Assembly (NCBI RefSeq): GCF_001552535.1
Contig: NZ_BCRJ01000054.1
Coordinates: 1-64,000 of the forward strand
Length of the DNA stretch: 64,000 nt
Reading direction: 5' to 3'
Source: Nocardioides jensenii JCM 1364 = NBRC 14755
GTDB taxonomy: Bacteria; Actinomycetota; Actinomycetes; Propionibacteriales; Nocardioidaceae
The position numbers and the translations under genes are program-made. Under the pieces are notes generated by a model. The model was not told the origin of the DNA, did no database searches, and was given only the letters and a program-made list of their open reading frames with translations. This document shows positions 34,855-44,993 of the stretch, piece after piece. The stretch's first letter is position 1, and every line of letters starts with the position of its first letter.

Positions 34855-35249
34855 TGGCTCTCCTTCATCAGGTCATCGGGTCCGAACGGGTCGGGCAGCA
34901 CCTCGTCCATACGGCGTACGCCGGACACGGTCAGCAGAAGCAGCTCGCGCCCGCCGTTCTCGAAGAGCAGCTGGCGGCAACGGCCGCACGGCATGATCAC
35001 CTCGCCACTCCCGTTGACGCACACGAAGTGGGTCAACCGCCCGCCACCGGTGGCGTGCAGCGAGCTGACCAGGCCGCATTCGGCGCACAGGACCACGCCG
35101 TACGCCGCGTTCTCGACGTTGCAGCCGACCACGGTGCGACCGTCGTCGACCAGCGCGGCCGCGCCGACCCGGTAGTTGGAGTACGGCGCGTAGGCGCGCG
35201 CGGAGACGTCGGTGGCGGCCCGGGTCAGGGCGTCCCAGTCGACCTGCAC
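34851..35249 (-). CDS. cdd: Cytidine deaminase
   Basis: A 132-residue homotetrameric-type zinc cytidine deaminase. The zinc site is C55-A-E57 (CAE) with C88 and C91 in PCGRC, and Glu57 is the proton shuttle. It converts cytidine and deoxycytidine to uridine and deoxyuridine. A short acidic tail (DPFGPDDLMKESQ) follows. It overlaps deoA by GTGA and follows the second permease with no intergenic space (its start is 1 nt from the permease stop), so it is in the ABC transporter operon. Confidence 0.95.
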   Translation of the reverse strand: MQVDWDALTRAATDVSARAYAPYSNYRVGAAALVDDGRTVVGCNVENAAYGVVLCAECGLVSSLHATGGGRLTHFVCVNGSGEVIMPCGRCRQLLFENGGRELLLLTVSGVRRMDEVLPDPFGPDDLMKESQ

Positions 35250-35250
35250 G

Positions 35251-36570
35251 TCAGTCCTTCACGTAGGGCTCGCCGTCGGCGGCGGGCGGGCGGACCCGAC
35301 CCACGAAGCCGGCGACCGCGATCAGGGTGGCGAGGTAGGGCGCCACCGCGATCAGCTGCGAGGGCACCTTGGTGACCAGACCGAAGTCGTCCTTCATCGC
35401 GGCGGTCAGCGCGAAGAAGAGCGCCGCCATCGTGGCACCGACGGGGTGCCACCGGCCCATGATCACCGCGGCCAGGGCCATGAAGCCCTGCCCGTTGGAG
35501 GCGTTGTCGTTGAAGGTCGTGGAGGAGCCGACCGTGAAGAAGGCACCGCCCAGACCGGCCAGGGCACCGCCCAGGGTGATCGCCTGCCAGCGGACCCGGT
35601 TGACCCGGATGCCCACCGTGTCGGCGGCCTTGGGGTGCTCACCCACGGCGCGGACCCGCAGGCCCCAGCGGGTCTGGTAGAGCAGGAACCACACCACGAA
35701 CGGCGCGAGCAGCGCGATGTAGACCAGGATCGACTGGTTGAACAGGGCCCGGCCGATCACCGGGATGCTCGACAGGCCGGGGATCTCGATCGGCGCCAGC
35801 GGGTCGGGGCTGTCGCTGAGCAGGGTGCTCAGGTCCTTGTTCTCCTCCGGGGTGGGAATCTGCCCCTTGAGGAACGTGGTCAGACCGAGCGCCAGCGCGA
35901 TCAGCACGACGCCGACCACGACCTGGTCGACGTGGTAGCGCAGCGAGAACAGGCCGAGCACCAGGGCCACCACCACGCCCGCGAGGGCGGCGGCGACCAG
36001 TCCGGCGCCGTTGCTGTAGGCCATCGCGGCGATCACCCAGCCGAAGAACGCGCCCATCAGCAGTTGCGCCTCGATGGCGATGTTGATGACGCCGGCGCGC
36101 TCACAGATCACGCCGGCCAGGGCGCCGAGCACCAGGGGCGGGCAGTACTTGAGCGTGCTGGGCAGCGGGTTGACGATCCACGACTCCACGACGCCGGTCT
36201 GGTCCGCGTAGTACCAGATCGTGAAGGCCATGTAGAAGGCCAGCCCGACGGCGCCGAAGATCACCGCCGACCAGGCGTTGCGTGGAATCACGTTGGCCAC
36301 CGCGGCGACCAGGGCCGCGGCACAGATCACGAGTGCGATCCAGACCAGACGCAGCCCGTTGAAGGCCTCCGGCTGGTGGTCCTTGTCGGGCAGAGGCGCG
36401 TTGAGGTAGAGCACGTTGGGGTCGTCGATGCTCAGGGCCATCCACAGCACGAGTGCGGTGACCAGACCGAAGGTGACCACCAGCTTGAGCTGGCGGAGCT
36501 TGTCGGCGCGGTCGCGCACCGGGCGGGTGGGTGCAGTGGCGGCGACGGGTGCATCTGCGGGCGCGCTCAC
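35251..36570 (-). CDS. Nucleoside ABC transporter permease (YufQ-like)
   Basis: A 439-residue integral membrane protein of the BPD_transp_2 family found with basic-membrane-protein (BMP) nucleoside importers. About ten hydrophobic helices follow a polar N-terminal region of about 30 residues. The conserved cytoplasmic segment LGRVRAVGEHP-type loop (LRVRAVGEHPKAADTVGI) is present, as is the AGVINIAIEAQLLMGAF segment. GTG 36570 was chosen from a Met-like position that starts the polar N-terminus; the frame is open upstream within the first permease. It overlaps the first permease by four bases. Confidence 0.88.
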   Translation of the reverse strand: MSAPADAPVAATAPTRPVRDRADKLRQLKLVVTFGLVTALVLWMALSIDDPNVLYLNAPLPDKDHQPEAFNGLRLVWIALVICAAALVAAVANVIPRNAWSAVIFGAVGLAFYMAFTIWYYADQTGVVESWIVNPLPSTLKYCPPLVLGALAGVICERAGVINIAIEAQLLMGAFFGWVIAAMAYSNGAGLVAAALAGVVVALVLGLFSLRYHVDQVVVGVVLIALALGLTTFLKGQIPTPEENKDLSTLLSDSPDPLAPIEIPGLSSIPVIGRALFNQSILVYIALLAPFVVWFLLYQTRWGLRVRAVGEHPKAADTVGIRVNRVRWQAITLGGALAGLGGAFFTVGSSTTFNDNASNGQGFMALAAVIMGRWHPVGATMAALFFALTAAMKDDFGLVTKVPSQLIAVAPYLATLIAVAGFVGRVRPPAADGEPYVKD

Positions 36571-37733
36571 GGGGTGACTCCCTTCGCGGCAAAGGTGCTG
36601 GTGGGTTCCTTGCGGCGTTGGCGGACCAGCCAGCGCACGGCGGCAGGCGCCGCGACGAACAGGACGATCAGGGACTGGATGACCTGGACCACCTCGGGGG
36701 CGGTGCCGGCGTCGGTGGTCTGCATGGCGCCGCCGCCCACGGCCAGGGCGCCGAAGAGGAAGCCGGCCAGCACGCTGCCCAGCGGTGTTCCGCGACCGAG
36801 GAGGGCCACGGTGATGGCATCGAACCCGACCGACCCGACCAGGCTCTCGTTGTTGCTGGCCTGGTCGCCGTTGATGAACATGCAGGCCGCCAGCCCGCTG
36901 AGGGCACCGGCGATCGCCATGGTCAGGATGAACACCTTGGCGGTGCTCATGCCGGCGGTGCGCGACGCCTCGGGGTTCGAGCCGACCGAGCGCAGCTCGA
37001 AGCCGAGCGTGCTGCGGTTGAGCAGCCACCACACGATCGCGGCCGCGACCAGTGCCAGCACCACGCCCAGGTGGACGCCGAACAGCTCGGGGAAGGCGGC
37101 CTTGTCCGGGACCGGCGGGGACTGCGGCAGACCGAGGGTGTCACCCGGCTTCTGGAACGCCTTCATCTCGCTCAACGCGTAGGCCAGCACACCGAGGGCC
37201 GCGACCTGGTTGAGCATGATCGTGCTGATCACCTCGTGGGCGCCCGCGACCGCCTTGAGGAAACCGGCGATCGCGCCCCAGAAGGCGCCGGCCAGGATGC
37301 CCGCGGCGACCGAGGCCAGCAGCAGGATCGGGCCGGGCAGGTCCCAGGTGAAGCCGACGTAGCTGGCGGCCAGGGTGCCGAGGATGATCTGGCCCTGGGC
37401 ACCGATGTTGAAGAGTCCCGAGCGGAAGGCGAGGGACACACCGAGGCCGGCGCAGATCAGTGGCGCGGAGCGGTTCAGGGTGTTGGCCAGGGCGTCACCG
37501 GAGCCGAGCGAGGCGGAGATCAACTTGCCGTAGGACTGGCCGACCACGTCGAAGGACCGGCTGAAGAAGTCCCACGGATAGACGAAGAAGTAGCCCATCG
37601 AGTCGACGACGTCCTCGTTGCTCAGCGCGATCAGCACCGCACCGATGAACAGGGCCAGGAAGATCGCGGCCACGGTGGTGAGCACCGAGTCGACCCATTT
37701 GCCGTCGAGACGGAACCGGCGCTTGCCGCTCAC
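36567..37733 (-). CDS. Nucleoside ABC transporter permease (YufP-like)
   Basis: A 388-residue permease, partner of the gene at 35251 and of similar fold. The RSGLFNIGAQGQIILGTLAA segment and the coupling loop LRSVGSNPEASRTAGM are typical. Around eight to ten hydrophobic helices are visible. The C-terminus is basic (RWLVRQRRKEP). It overlaps both neighbours by four bases, and with the ATPase forms the membrane core of an importer for purine and pyrimidine nucleosides. Confidence 0.9.
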   Translation of the reverse strand: MSGKRRFRLDGKWVDSVLTTVAAIFLALFIGAVLIALSNEDVVDSMGYFFVYPWDFFSRSFDVVGQSYGKLISASLGSGDALANTLNRSAPLICAGLGVSLAFRSGLFNIGAQGQIILGTLAASYVGFTWDLPGPILLLASVAAGILAGAFWGAIAGFLKAVAGAHEVISTIMLNQVAALGVLAYALSEMKAFQKPGDTLGLPQSPPVPDKAAFPELFGVHLGVVLALVAAAIVWWLLNRSTLGFELRSVGSNPEASRTAGMSTAKVFILTMAIAGALSGLAACMFINGDQASNNESLVGSVGFDAITVALLGRGTPLGSVLAGFLFGALAVGGGAMQTTDAGTAPEVVQVIQSLIVLFVAAPAAVRWLVRQRRKEPTSTFAAKGVTP

Positions 37734-39250
37734 GCGGCACCTCCTTGGTTGGTGCCTGCGTCCTTGGTGCCACCCGCCATCAGCAGACCGATCTCCTCGC
37801 GCTGGATGTCGGGGCTCACCGTGTCGACCACGCGGCCGTCGTACATCACCGCGATGCGGTCGGAGAGCGCGAAGATCTCGTCGAGCTCGGTGGAGATGAT
37901 GATCACCGCCGTGCCCTTGTCACGCTCGGCGATGATGCGTTTGTGGATGAACTCGATCGAGCCGACGTCGACACCGCGGGTCGGCTGCGAGGCGATCAGC
38001 ACCTTGAGCGGTCGCGAGAACTCGCGGGCCACGACCACCTTCTGCTGGTTGCCGCCCGAGAGTGACCCCACGGGTGTCTCGCGAGAGGTGGTGCGAATGT
38101 CGAACTCTTCGATGCGGTGATCGGCGTTGGCCTCGATCGCGGCCAGCTTGAGCGCCGGGCCGCTGGAGAACTCGTCGGAGCGGTAGAGGTCGAGGACGAG
38201 GTTCTCGCGCACGCTGAACTCGGCGACGTAGCCGTCGTGGGAGCGGTCCTCGGGGATGTAGCCGATGCCGGCCTCGAGGGTGCGGCGCGGCCCGAGCCGG
38301 GTGATCTCGTCACCGTCGAGCATCACCTCGCCGGCCGAGGGCCGGACCAGGCCGAGCAGGGACTTGATCAGCTCGGTCTGACCGTTGCCCTGGACGCCGG
38401 CGATGCCCAGCACCTCGCCGGCGCGTGCCTCGAGGGAGACGTTCTTGACCACCTCGTGGCCGCGGGGGTCGATGATGGTGAGGTTGCGGACCTCGAGGAC
38501 GGGCGCTCCGACGTGGGGGGCGTCCTTGTCGACGGTGAGCTTGACCGCGCGACCGACCATCATCTCGGCGAGCTCGGCCTCGGAGGCGGTGGGCTCGGCG
38601 GTGCCGACCAACTTGCCGCGGCGGATCACGCTGATCCGGTCGCCGACGGCCTTGACCTCGCGCAGCTTGTGGGTGATGAAGATGATGGAGGTGCCGCGTG
38701 CCTTCAGCTGGCGCATGATCTCCATGAGCTCGTCGATCTCCTGCGGCGTGAGCACGGCCGTGGGCTCGTCGAGGATCAGGATCTTGGCGTCGTTGGCGAG
38801 TGCCTTCAGGATCTCGACGCGCTGCTGGACGCCGACCGGGATGTCCTCGACGCGCGCCTTGGGGTCGACGTGGAGCCCGTAGCGCTCGGAGAGCTCGCGC
38901 ACCTTCCTGGCTGCCGCGCCCCGGTTGAGCACCGGGCCACCTTCGCGTCCGAGCATGACGTTCTCGGCGACCGTGAAGACGGGGACCAGCATGAAGTGCT
39001 GGTGCACCATCCCGATGCCGGCGTTGATGGCGTCCTTGGGTGAGGTGAACGTGACCGGCTCGCCGTCGAGCAGGATCTGGCCGTCACTGGGTTCCAGGAG
39101 TCCGTAGAGCATGTTCATCAGGGTCGACTTGCCGGCCCCGTTCTCCCCGAGCAGACAGTGGATCTCACCGGGCTCGATGGTGAGGTCGATCGCGTCGTTG
39201 GCGACGAAGTCACCGAAACGACGGGTCAGCCCCTGGATCTGCAACTGCAT
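37730..39250 (-). CDS. Nucleoside ABC transporter ATPase (double ATP-binding domain)
   Basis: A 506-residue protein with two ABC domains in one chain, as in YufO/RbsA-type importers. Domain 1 has Walker A GENGAGKST near residues 36-44 and Walker B ILILDEPTA. Domain 2 has a degenerate Walker A (GVQGNGQTEL) and signature LSGGNQQK. The second P-loop loses its Lys (GNGQTE), which is usual for this subfamily. AAGGGAG stands before the ATG at 39250. It overlaps the first permease gene, and a strong hairpin separates it from the upstream lipoprotein gene. Confidence 0.93.
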   Translation of the reverse strand: MQLQIQGLTRRFGDFVANDAIDLTIEPGEIHCLLGENGAGKSTLMNMLYGLLEPSDGQILLDGEPVTFTSPKDAINAGIGMVHQHFMLVPVFTVAENVMLGREGGPVLNRGAAARKVRELSERYGLHVDPKARVEDIPVGVQQRVEILKALANDAKILILDEPTAVLTPQEIDELMEIMRQLKARGTSIIFITHKLREVKAVGDRISVIRRGKLVGTAEPTASEAELAEMMVGRAVKLTVDKDAPHVGAPVLEVRNLTIIDPRGHEVVKNVSLEARAGEVLGIAGVQGNGQTELIKSLLGLVRPSAGEVMLDGDEITRLGPRRTLEAGIGYIPEDRSHDGYVAEFSVRENLVLDLYRSDEFSSGPALKLAAIEANADHRIEEFDIRTTSRETPVGSLSGGNQQKVVVAREFSRPLKVLIASQPTRGVDVGSIEFIHKRIIAERDKGTAVIIISTELDEIFALSDRIAVMYDGRVVDTVSPDIQREEIGLLMAGGTKDAGTNQGGAA

Positions 39251-39301
39251 GGCACTCCCTTGTGCGATGGCGGTCGTCGTACGAAGGATAGAGGGGGACG
39301 C

Positions 39302-39333
39302 GTCGGGGCGGGAACCGTGGTTCCCGCCCCGAC
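39302..39333 (-). terminator. Strong intra-operon hairpin after the BMP lipoprotein gene
   Basis: The arms GTCGGGGCGGGAACC and GGTTCCCGCCCCGAC are perfect complements around a 2-nt centre (a 4-6-nt loop in practice). It lies in the 102-bp gap between the lipoprotein gene and the ATPase gene. Partial termination or mRNA stabilisation here would give more binding protein than transporter. Confidence 0.7.
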
Positions 39334-39352
39334 TGCTTCGTTCGGACCAGCG

Positions 39353-40444
39353 TCAGCTGATCGTGATCTCCCCGCTGATGATCTGTGCCTTCAGCGCGTC
39401 GATCTCGTCCTTGGTCTCCTGGTCGATCGAGCTGTCGAAGTCGTGGTACGGCGCCAGCGCCACGCCACCGTTCTCGAGCGTGCCCATGTAGGGCTCGTTG
39501 GAGAACGTGCCGTCGATGGAGGACTTGATGGCGTCCTCGACGGCGACGTCCATGCCCTTCATGACCGAGCTGAGCAGCACGTCGCAGTACTCGGCGGCCG
39601 AGACACAACCGTCGGTGTCGACCCAGATCGCCTTCTTGCCGGCGGCCTTGACCGCCTGCAGTCCACCGAGGCCGGCCGGGCCGGCGACCGGCATGACGAT
39701 GTCGGCGCCCTGGCGGATCAGGGCGTCGGCCAGGGACTGGCCCTTGGCCTGGTTCTCGAAGTCGTTGGTGAAGGAGCCGTCCTGCTTGGCGACGTCCCAG
39801 CCGACGACCTTGACGTCGGCGCCCTTGTCCTCGTTGTACTTCTCGACGCCCTTGACGAAGCCGTCCATGAAGATCGTCACGGTCGGGATCTTGGCGCCAC
39901 CGAAGGTGCCGACGATCTGCGACTCGGACTGGGAGGCGGCCAGGTAGCCGGCGAGGTAGGCCGGCTGGTCGGTCGCGAAGCCGAGGCCCTTGACGTTCTT
40001 GGCGGGCTTCTCGTAGCCGAAGTCGACGATCGAGTAGTCGATCTTGGGGTGCTTCTTGGCGGCCTTCTCGGTGGCCTCACCGAGAAGGAAGCCCACGGTG
40101 CTGATGTGGTTGCATCCCTCCTTGGCCAGGTTCTCGAGGTTCGGCGCGTAGTCGGCGTCGGCCTTCGACTGGGCCTCACCGGTCTTGATGCCGTAGTCGG
40201 TCTTGGCCTTCACGAGACCGTCGTGCGAGGTCTGGTTGAAGGACTTGTCGTCGAAGCCGCCCGAGTCCGAGACCATGCAGGCCTTGAAGTTGGGGTGACT
40301 CTCCTTGGGTGTGGTCGCCGAGTCGCTCGCACTGGGAGTCTCCTGAGCGTTGGTGTCGTTGTCGTCGCTCGGCCGCTCACCACAGCCGGAAAGGGCGAGT
40401 GCGGCGATGCTCAACGCCACTGCAATGCGAGCCGTCTTCTTCAC
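39353..40444 (-). CDS. BMP-family nucleoside-binding lipoprotein
   Basis: A 363-residue lipoprotein. The signal peptide ends LALSGC with acylated Cys21, and a Thr/Ser/Asp/Glu linker follows. The body matches the BMP family (PnrA-like): CMVSDSGGFDDKSFNQTSHDGL near the start carries the conserved D-x-G-x-x-D-x-S-F region. AGGAGG stands before the GTG start. It is the first gene of the operon with the ATPase, two permeases, cdd and deoA. It would capture extracellular nucleosides for uptake. A strong hairpin follows it, as expected if it is made in excess. Confidence 0.93.
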   Translation of the reverse strand: MKKTARIAVALSIAALALSGCGERPSDDNDTNAQETPSASDSATTPKESHPNFKACMVSDSGGFDDKSFNQTSHDGLVKAKTDYGIKTGEAQSKADADYAPNLENLAKEGCNHISTVGFLLGEATEKAAKKHPKIDYSIVDFGYEKPAKNVKGLGFATDQPAYLAGYLAASQSESQIVGTFGGAKIPTVTIFMDGFVKGVEKYNEDKGADVKVVGWDVAKQDGSFTNDFENQAKGQSLADALIRQGADIVMPVAGPAGLGGLQAVKAAGKKAIWVDTDGCVSAAEYCDVLLSSVMKGMDVAVEDAIKSSIDGTFSNEPYMGTLENGGVALAPYHDFDSSIDQETKDEIDALKAQIISGEITIS

Positions 40445-40596
40445 GGCGGTCCTCCTGAGGTCGGTTTAGGCCCCTGTGATCCGGGCCACCGGGTCACAGT
40501 AAGCCCCCGCCTCGAGAAATGAGGTCAATCGCTCCGAACTGTTATCTCGCGGTGACCGATCGGGCTCCCGCGGATCGGAGCGGCGCCCGGGCACCT

Positions 40597-41772
40597 CTAG
40601 CCGATCGACTCGAGCGCGGCCCCGGCCAGCACTGCCGCACCGATCGCGATCGCGCGCTCATCGACGCGCAGGTCACCCTGGTGCAGGTCGTACGTCGGCC
40701 CGCCGGGCGTCCGGGTGCCGAGTCGGCCCATGGCGCCCGGGACGTGCTCGAGATACCACCCGAAGTCCTCACCGCCCAGACTCTGGAGGGTCGGGACCGT
40801 GCCCTCGGGGCCCAGGACGTTCGCGACGGAGCGGCCCAGGGCGCCGATCGAGTCGTGGTCGTTGACCACAGGTGGGACACCCCGGACGTAGACCGTCTCG
40901 GCGCGGACGCCGTACGGCGCGATGATCTGTTCGACCAGCTCGCGGACCAGCTCCTCGGCGCCGGCCCAGGCGACGGCGTCGAGCATGCGCACGGTGCCGG
41001 CGACCCGCCCGGTCGCCGGGATCACGTTGTGGGTGGCGCCGGCACGGATCAGGCCCCAGACCACGCTGACCCCGGCCCTCGGGTCGAGGCGACGGGACAG
41101 CACGGCGGGCAGCTCGGTGACCAGCTTGCCGAGCGCGAAGGTGAGGTCCTCGGTCAGGTGGGGGCGCGAGGTGTGCCCGCCCTTGCCGACCAGGTGGACG
41201 TCGAGCGAGTCGGCGGCGCCGGTGAGTGCGCCCTCGCGGAGCCCGACGGTGCCGACATCGACGGTGGGGTCGCAGTGCAGGCAGAAGATGCGGTCGACCC
41301 CGGCCAGGGCGTCGCGCGACAGCATCTCCAGGGCGCCACCGGGCATGACCTCCTCTGCCGGCTGGAACAGCAGTCGCACGCGGCCGGCGAGCAGCCCTCG
41401 GTCGGCCAGCTCGGCCAGGGCCAGGCCGGCTCCGACAAGTGCGGTGGTGTGCACGTCGTGCCCGCAGGCGTGGGCAACTCCGGGCACGGTGCTGCGCCAG
41501 CGGTCGTCGGTGCGGTCGTCGACCGGCAGTGCGTCGAGGTCGGCACGCAGCGCGATCACGCGACCCGACTCCCCCACCTCGGCGATCAGGCCGTTGCGCG
41601 GGAGGCGGCGTACGCGCAGCCCGGCCTGCTCCAGTCGCGAGGCCACCCTCTCCGTGGTGCGCGCCTCGCTCCAGGACAGCTCGGGGTGGGCGTGGAGGTC
41701 GCGCCGGAACTCGAGGAGCTCGACGGCGTACTTCTCGAGGACGGTGGAGACGATCTCGTGGGCTTCAGACAT
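40597..41772 (-). CDS. M20-family amidohydrolase
   Basis: A 391-residue M20 metallohydrolase. HACGHDVHT carries the zinc ligands, LLFQPAEE the catalytic region, and GGEDF the last ligand. The central GGHTSRPH segment belongs to the dimerisation domain. The family removes N-acyl groups from amino acids, aminobenzoyl groups or peptides; the specific substrate is unknown. AmiA1/AmiB1 genes occupy a similar position in M. tuberculosis near deoD and pmmB, which is a conserved-neighbourhood argument and not a functional one. TATGCT 9 nt upstream of the ATG is a possible leaderless -10, but spacing is longer than usual. Confidence 0.88.
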   Translation of the reverse strand: MSEAHEIVSTVLEKYAVELLEFRRDLHAHPELSWSEARTTERVASRLEQAGLRVRRLPRNGLIAEVGESGRVIALRADLDALPVDDRTDDRWRSTVPGVAHACGHDVHTTALVGAGLALAELADRGLLAGRVRLLFQPAEEVMPGGALEMLSRDALAGVDRIFCLHCDPTVDVGTVGLREGALTGAADSLDVHLVGKGGHTSRPHLTEDLTFALGKLVTELPAVLSRRLDPRAGVSVVWGLIRAGATHNVIPATGRVAGTVRMLDAVAWAGAEELVRELVEQIIAPYGVRAETVYVRGVPPVVNDHDSIGALGRSVANVLGPEGTVPTLQSLGGEDFGWYLEHVPGAMGRLGTRTPGGPTYDLHQGDLRVDERAIAIGAAVLAGAALESIG

Positions 41773-41814
41773 GTTGCCGCGAGCATATCCGCCGCGCCGC
41801 TCGCGTATCGGCAG

Positions 41815-42813
41815 TCAGGACGCGTCGTAGGCAGCGAGGATGCGGTCGGCGGCCTCGGGTGCGGCCATCTCGCCGGCCAGCACCGAGGTGCGTACGTCGT
41901 CCCGCACGGCGGCGACCCCCGGTGAACGGCGCAGCCGCTCGGCGAGCTCGTCGCGCACCAGCGCCCAGGTGAAGTCCAGCTGCTGGTCGGCGCGTTTGCG
42001 GGCCAGCCCCTGCTCGCCGAGGTGCTCCCGGTGACCGAGGATCCGCTCCCACACGTCGTCGACGCCGATGTTCGTGAGCCCGGAGCAGGTGACCACCGGT
42101 GGGGCCCACTCCCCCTTGCCCTGCACGAGGCGCATCGCGCCGGCCAGCTCACGGGCCGCGACCCGGGCCTCGCTCTCGCCGGCACTGTGACCGCCCGCGT
42201 CGTCGGCCTTGTTCACCGCGATCACGTCGGCGATCTCGAGGATGCCCTTCTTGATGCCCTGCAGCTGGTCGCCGGTGCGGGCCAGGGTGAGGAAGAGGAA
42301 GGTGTCGACCATGCCGGCCACCGTCACCTCGGACTGACCGACGCCGACGGTCTCGACGAGCACCACGTCGTGCCCGGCGGCCTCGAGGATGATCATCGCC
42401 TGCGTCGTCGCGCGGGCCACGCCACCGAGGGTGCCCGCCGACGGCGACGGCCGGATGTAGGCGTCGGGGCTGGCCGAGAGCCGTGCCATCCGGGTCTTGT
42501 CACCGAGCACCGAACCACCGGTGCGCACCGACGACGGGTCCACGGCGAGGACGCCCACCTTGCTGCCGGCCTCGACCAGGGTCATGCCGAGCGACTCGAT
42601 GAACGTCGACTTGCCGACGCCCGGCACCCCGGAGATGCCCACCCGCACGGCACCGCCCGAATCGGGGGTCAGCTGCGCCAACAGGTCGCGCGCGGCCAGC
42701 CGGTGGTCGGGACGCGACGACTCGACCAACGTGATCGCCCGCGACACCGCGGCTCGCTGTCCGGCCCGGACACCTTCGACCAGGGCCGGTACGTCGACCT
42801 GCCGCCGGGACAT
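41815..42813 (-). CDS. meaB: Methylmalonyl-CoA mutase chaperone GTPase
   Basis: A 332-residue G3E-family GTPase that protects and reloads methylmalonyl-CoA mutase with adenosylcobalamin. Walker A GVPGVGKS lies at residues 62-69. VLAVDPSSVRTGGSVLGDKTRM is the family switch region, VETVGVGQSE the second and NKADD the base-specificity motif. ATG overlaps the stop of the mutase large subunit gene (TGATG), so it is co-translated with the enzyme it serves. It ends 42 bp before the M20 gene start. Confidence 0.95.
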   Translation of the reverse strand: MSRRQVDVPALVEGVRAGQRAAVSRAITLVESSRPDHRLAARDLLAQLTPDSGGAVRVGISGVPGVGKSTFIESLGMTLVEAGSKVGVLAVDPSSVRTGGSVLGDKTRMARLSASPDAYIRPSPSAGTLGGVARATTQAMIILEAAGHDVVLVETVGVGQSEVTVAGMVDTFLFLTLARTGDQLQGIKKGILEIADVIAVNKADDAGGHSAGESEARVAARELAGAMRLVQGKGEWAPPVVTCSGLTNIGVDDVWERILGHREHLGEQGLARKRADQQLDFTWALVRDELAERLRRSPGVAAVRDDVRTSVLAGEMAAPEAADRILAAYDAS

Positions 42814-44993
42814 CAGTGGGAGAGCTTCTCCAGCAGGTCGATCGCGGACTCCGCGATGACCGTGCCGGGGAGGAACACAGCGGCGGCGCCCATCTCCTTG
42901 AGGGTCTCCACGTCGTCGGGCGGGATGACCCCACCGATGACGATCATGATGTCCGGTCGCCCGAGGTCGGCCAGTGCCTGCTTGAGGGCAGGCAGCAGCG
43001 TGAGGTGACCGGCGGCCAGCGACGAGACACCGACGATGTGCACGTCGGCGTCGACCGCCTGCTGGGCGACCTCCTCGGGCGTGGAGAACAGCGGGCCCAC
43101 GTCGACGTCGAAGCCCATGTCTGCGAACGCGGTGACCACGACCTTCTGACCACGGTCGTGCCCGTCCTGGCCCATCTTCGCGACCAGGATGCGAGGACGA
43201 CGCCCCTCGTCCTCCTCGAACTTCTCGGTCGCGGCGACGACGGCGTCGACGGCTGCGTCGCCACCCTCGGCTGCCTCGGACCTGTACACACCGCTGATCG
43301 TACGGATCACGGCCTGGTGCCGGCCGTAGACCTTCTCCAGTGCCTCCGAGATCTCACCGACCGTGGCCTTCGCACGGGCCGCGTCGACGGCCAGGGCGAG
43401 CAGGTTGCCGTCGAGCGAACCCTTGGTGGCGCCCCGTTCGGCCGAGTTCGTCAGGGCCTCCAGCGTGCGTCGTACGTCGTCGTCGTTGCGCTCGGCACGG
43501 AGTCGCTCCAGCTTGGCGATCTGCTGCTTGTAGACGTCGTCGTTGTCGACCTTGAGCACGTCGAGCTTGTCCTCGGCGGCCAGCCGGTAGGTGTTGATGC
43601 CGATCACCTTCTGCGCACCCGAGTCGATCCGCGCCTGGGTGCGCGCGGCGGCCTCCTCGATGCGCATCTTCGGGATGCCCTGCTCGATGGCGGCGGCCAT
43701 GCCGCCGGCCTTCTCGGCCTCCTGGATGTGCTGCCAGGCGCGCTCGGCCAGGTCGTGGGTGAGCTTCTCGACGTAGTAGGAGCCGGCCCACGGGTCGATC
43801 ACCTCGGTGGTGCGCGACTCCTGCTGCAGCAGCAGCTGGGTGTTGCGGGCGATGCGAGCCGAGAAGTCGGTCGGCAGCGCGATCGCCTCGTCCAGGGCGT
43901 TGGTGTGCAGCGACTGGGTGTGGCCCTGGGTCGCGGCCATCGCCTCGATCGCGGTGCGCTGCACGTTGTTGAAGACGTCCTGCGCGGTCAGCGACCAGCC
44001 GGAGGTCTGCGAGTGAGTGCGCAGGCTCAGCGACTTCGGGTTGGCCGGGTCGAACTGGCGCACCAGGCGGGCCCACAGGGCACGCGCGGCACGCATCTTC
44101 GCGACCTCCATGAAGAAGTTCGTGCCGATCGCCCAGAAGAAGCTGAGCCGCGGCGCGAACTGGTCGATCGTCATGCCGGTCTCGAGGCCCGCGCGGATGT
44201 ACTCGACTCCGTCGGCCAGCGTGTAGGCGAGCTCGAGGTCGTTCGTCGCCCCGGCTTCCTGGATGTGGTAGCCGGAGATGGAGATCGAGTTGAAGCGCGG
44301 CATCTTCGCCGACGTGTAGCTGAAGATGTCGGAGATGATCCGCATCGACGGCGCCGGCGGGTAGATGTAGGTGTTGCGGACCATGAACTCCTTGAGGATG
44401 TCGTTCTGGATGGTCCCCGCGAGCTGTTCCGGCTTCACCCCCTGCTCCTCGGCGGCGGCGATGTAGAGCGCGAGCACCGGCAGCACGGCACCGTTCATCG
44501 TCATGCTCACCGACATGGTGTCGAGCGGGATGCCGTCGAACAGGGTGCGGGTGTCGTAGATCGAGTCGATCGCGACACCGGCCATGCCGACGTCGCCGCG
44601 CACGCGCGGGTGGTCGGAGTCGTAGCCGCGGTGGGTGGCCAGGTCGAACGCGACGCTCAGACCCTTCTGACCGGCGGCGAGGTTCCGCCGGTAGAACGCG
44701 TTGGACTCCTCGGCGGTCGAGAAGCCGGCGTACTGACGGATGGTCCACGGCTGCGTGGTGTACATCGTCGGGTAGGGCCCGCGCAGGAACGGGCTCAGAC
44801 CCGGCCAGGTGTCGAGGGCGTCGAGGCCCTCGAGGTGCTCGGGGCCGTAGACCGGGAGCACCGGGATGCCCTCGGGGCTCTGCCACGGCTCGGTGGCCGC
44901 TTCGGTGGGTGAGGAAGGCGCGCCAGCGCCGGTCTCGAAACCACTCGACGGGTCGACCAACGGGAGACCCGCGAAGGATTCAGGAATGCTCAT
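42813..44993 (-). CDS. mutB: Methylmalonyl-CoA mutase, large (cobalamin-binding) subunit
   Basis: A 726-residue large subunit. The TIM-barrel substrate domain begins near residue 70 ([20 protein letters not shown]), and the C-terminal B12 domain has the lower-ligand motif DGHDRG with His612, SSLAAGH and [10 protein letters not shown]. It interconverts methylmalonyl-CoA and succinyl-CoA, so propionyl-CoA carbon can enter the TCA cycle near the succinate dehydrogenase genes at 49.9 kb. It overlaps mutA upstream by four bases and meaB downstream by one base. The enzyme would be an alpha/beta heterodimer with the gene at 44990. Confidence 0.97.
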   Translation of the reverse strand: MSIPESFAGLPLVDPSSGFETGAGAPSSPTEAATEPWQSPEGIPVLPVYGPEHLEGLDALDTWPGLSPFLRGPYPTMYTTQPWTIRQYAGFSTAEESNAFYRRNLAAGQKGLSVAFDLATHRGYDSDHPRVRGDVGMAGVAIDSIYDTRTLFDGIPLDTMSVSMTMNGAVLPVLALYIAAAEEQGVKPEQLAGTIQNDILKEFMVRNTYIYPPAPSMRIISDIFSYTSAKMPRFNSISISGYHIQEAGATNDLELAYTLADGVEYIRAGLETGMTIDQFAPRLSFFWAIGTNFFMEVAKMRAARALWARLVRQFDPANPKSLSLRTHSQTSGWSLTAQDVFNNVQRTAIEAMAATQGHTQSLHTNALDEAIALPTDFSARIARNTQLLLQQESRTTEVIDPWAGSYYVEKLTHDLAERAWQHIQEAEKAGGMAAAIEQGIPKMRIEEAAARTQARIDSGAQKVIGINTYRLAAEDKLDVLKVDNDDVYKQQIAKLERLRAERNDDDVRRTLEALTNSAERGATKGSLDGNLLALAVDAARAKATVGEISEALEKVYGRHQAVIRTISGVYRSEAAEGGDAAVDAVVAATEKFEEDEGRRPRILVAKMGQDGHDRGQKVVVTAFADMGFDVDVGPLFSTPEEVAQQAVDADVHIVGVSSLAAGHLTLLPALKQALADLGRPDIMIVIGGVIPPDDVETLKEMGAAAVFLPGTVIAESAIDLLEKLSH

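Noticed and set aside
42816-44912. A 698-codon open frame on the plus strand
   Set aside because: It is antisense to the large subunit of methylmalonyl-CoA mutase, which has complete active-site motifs.
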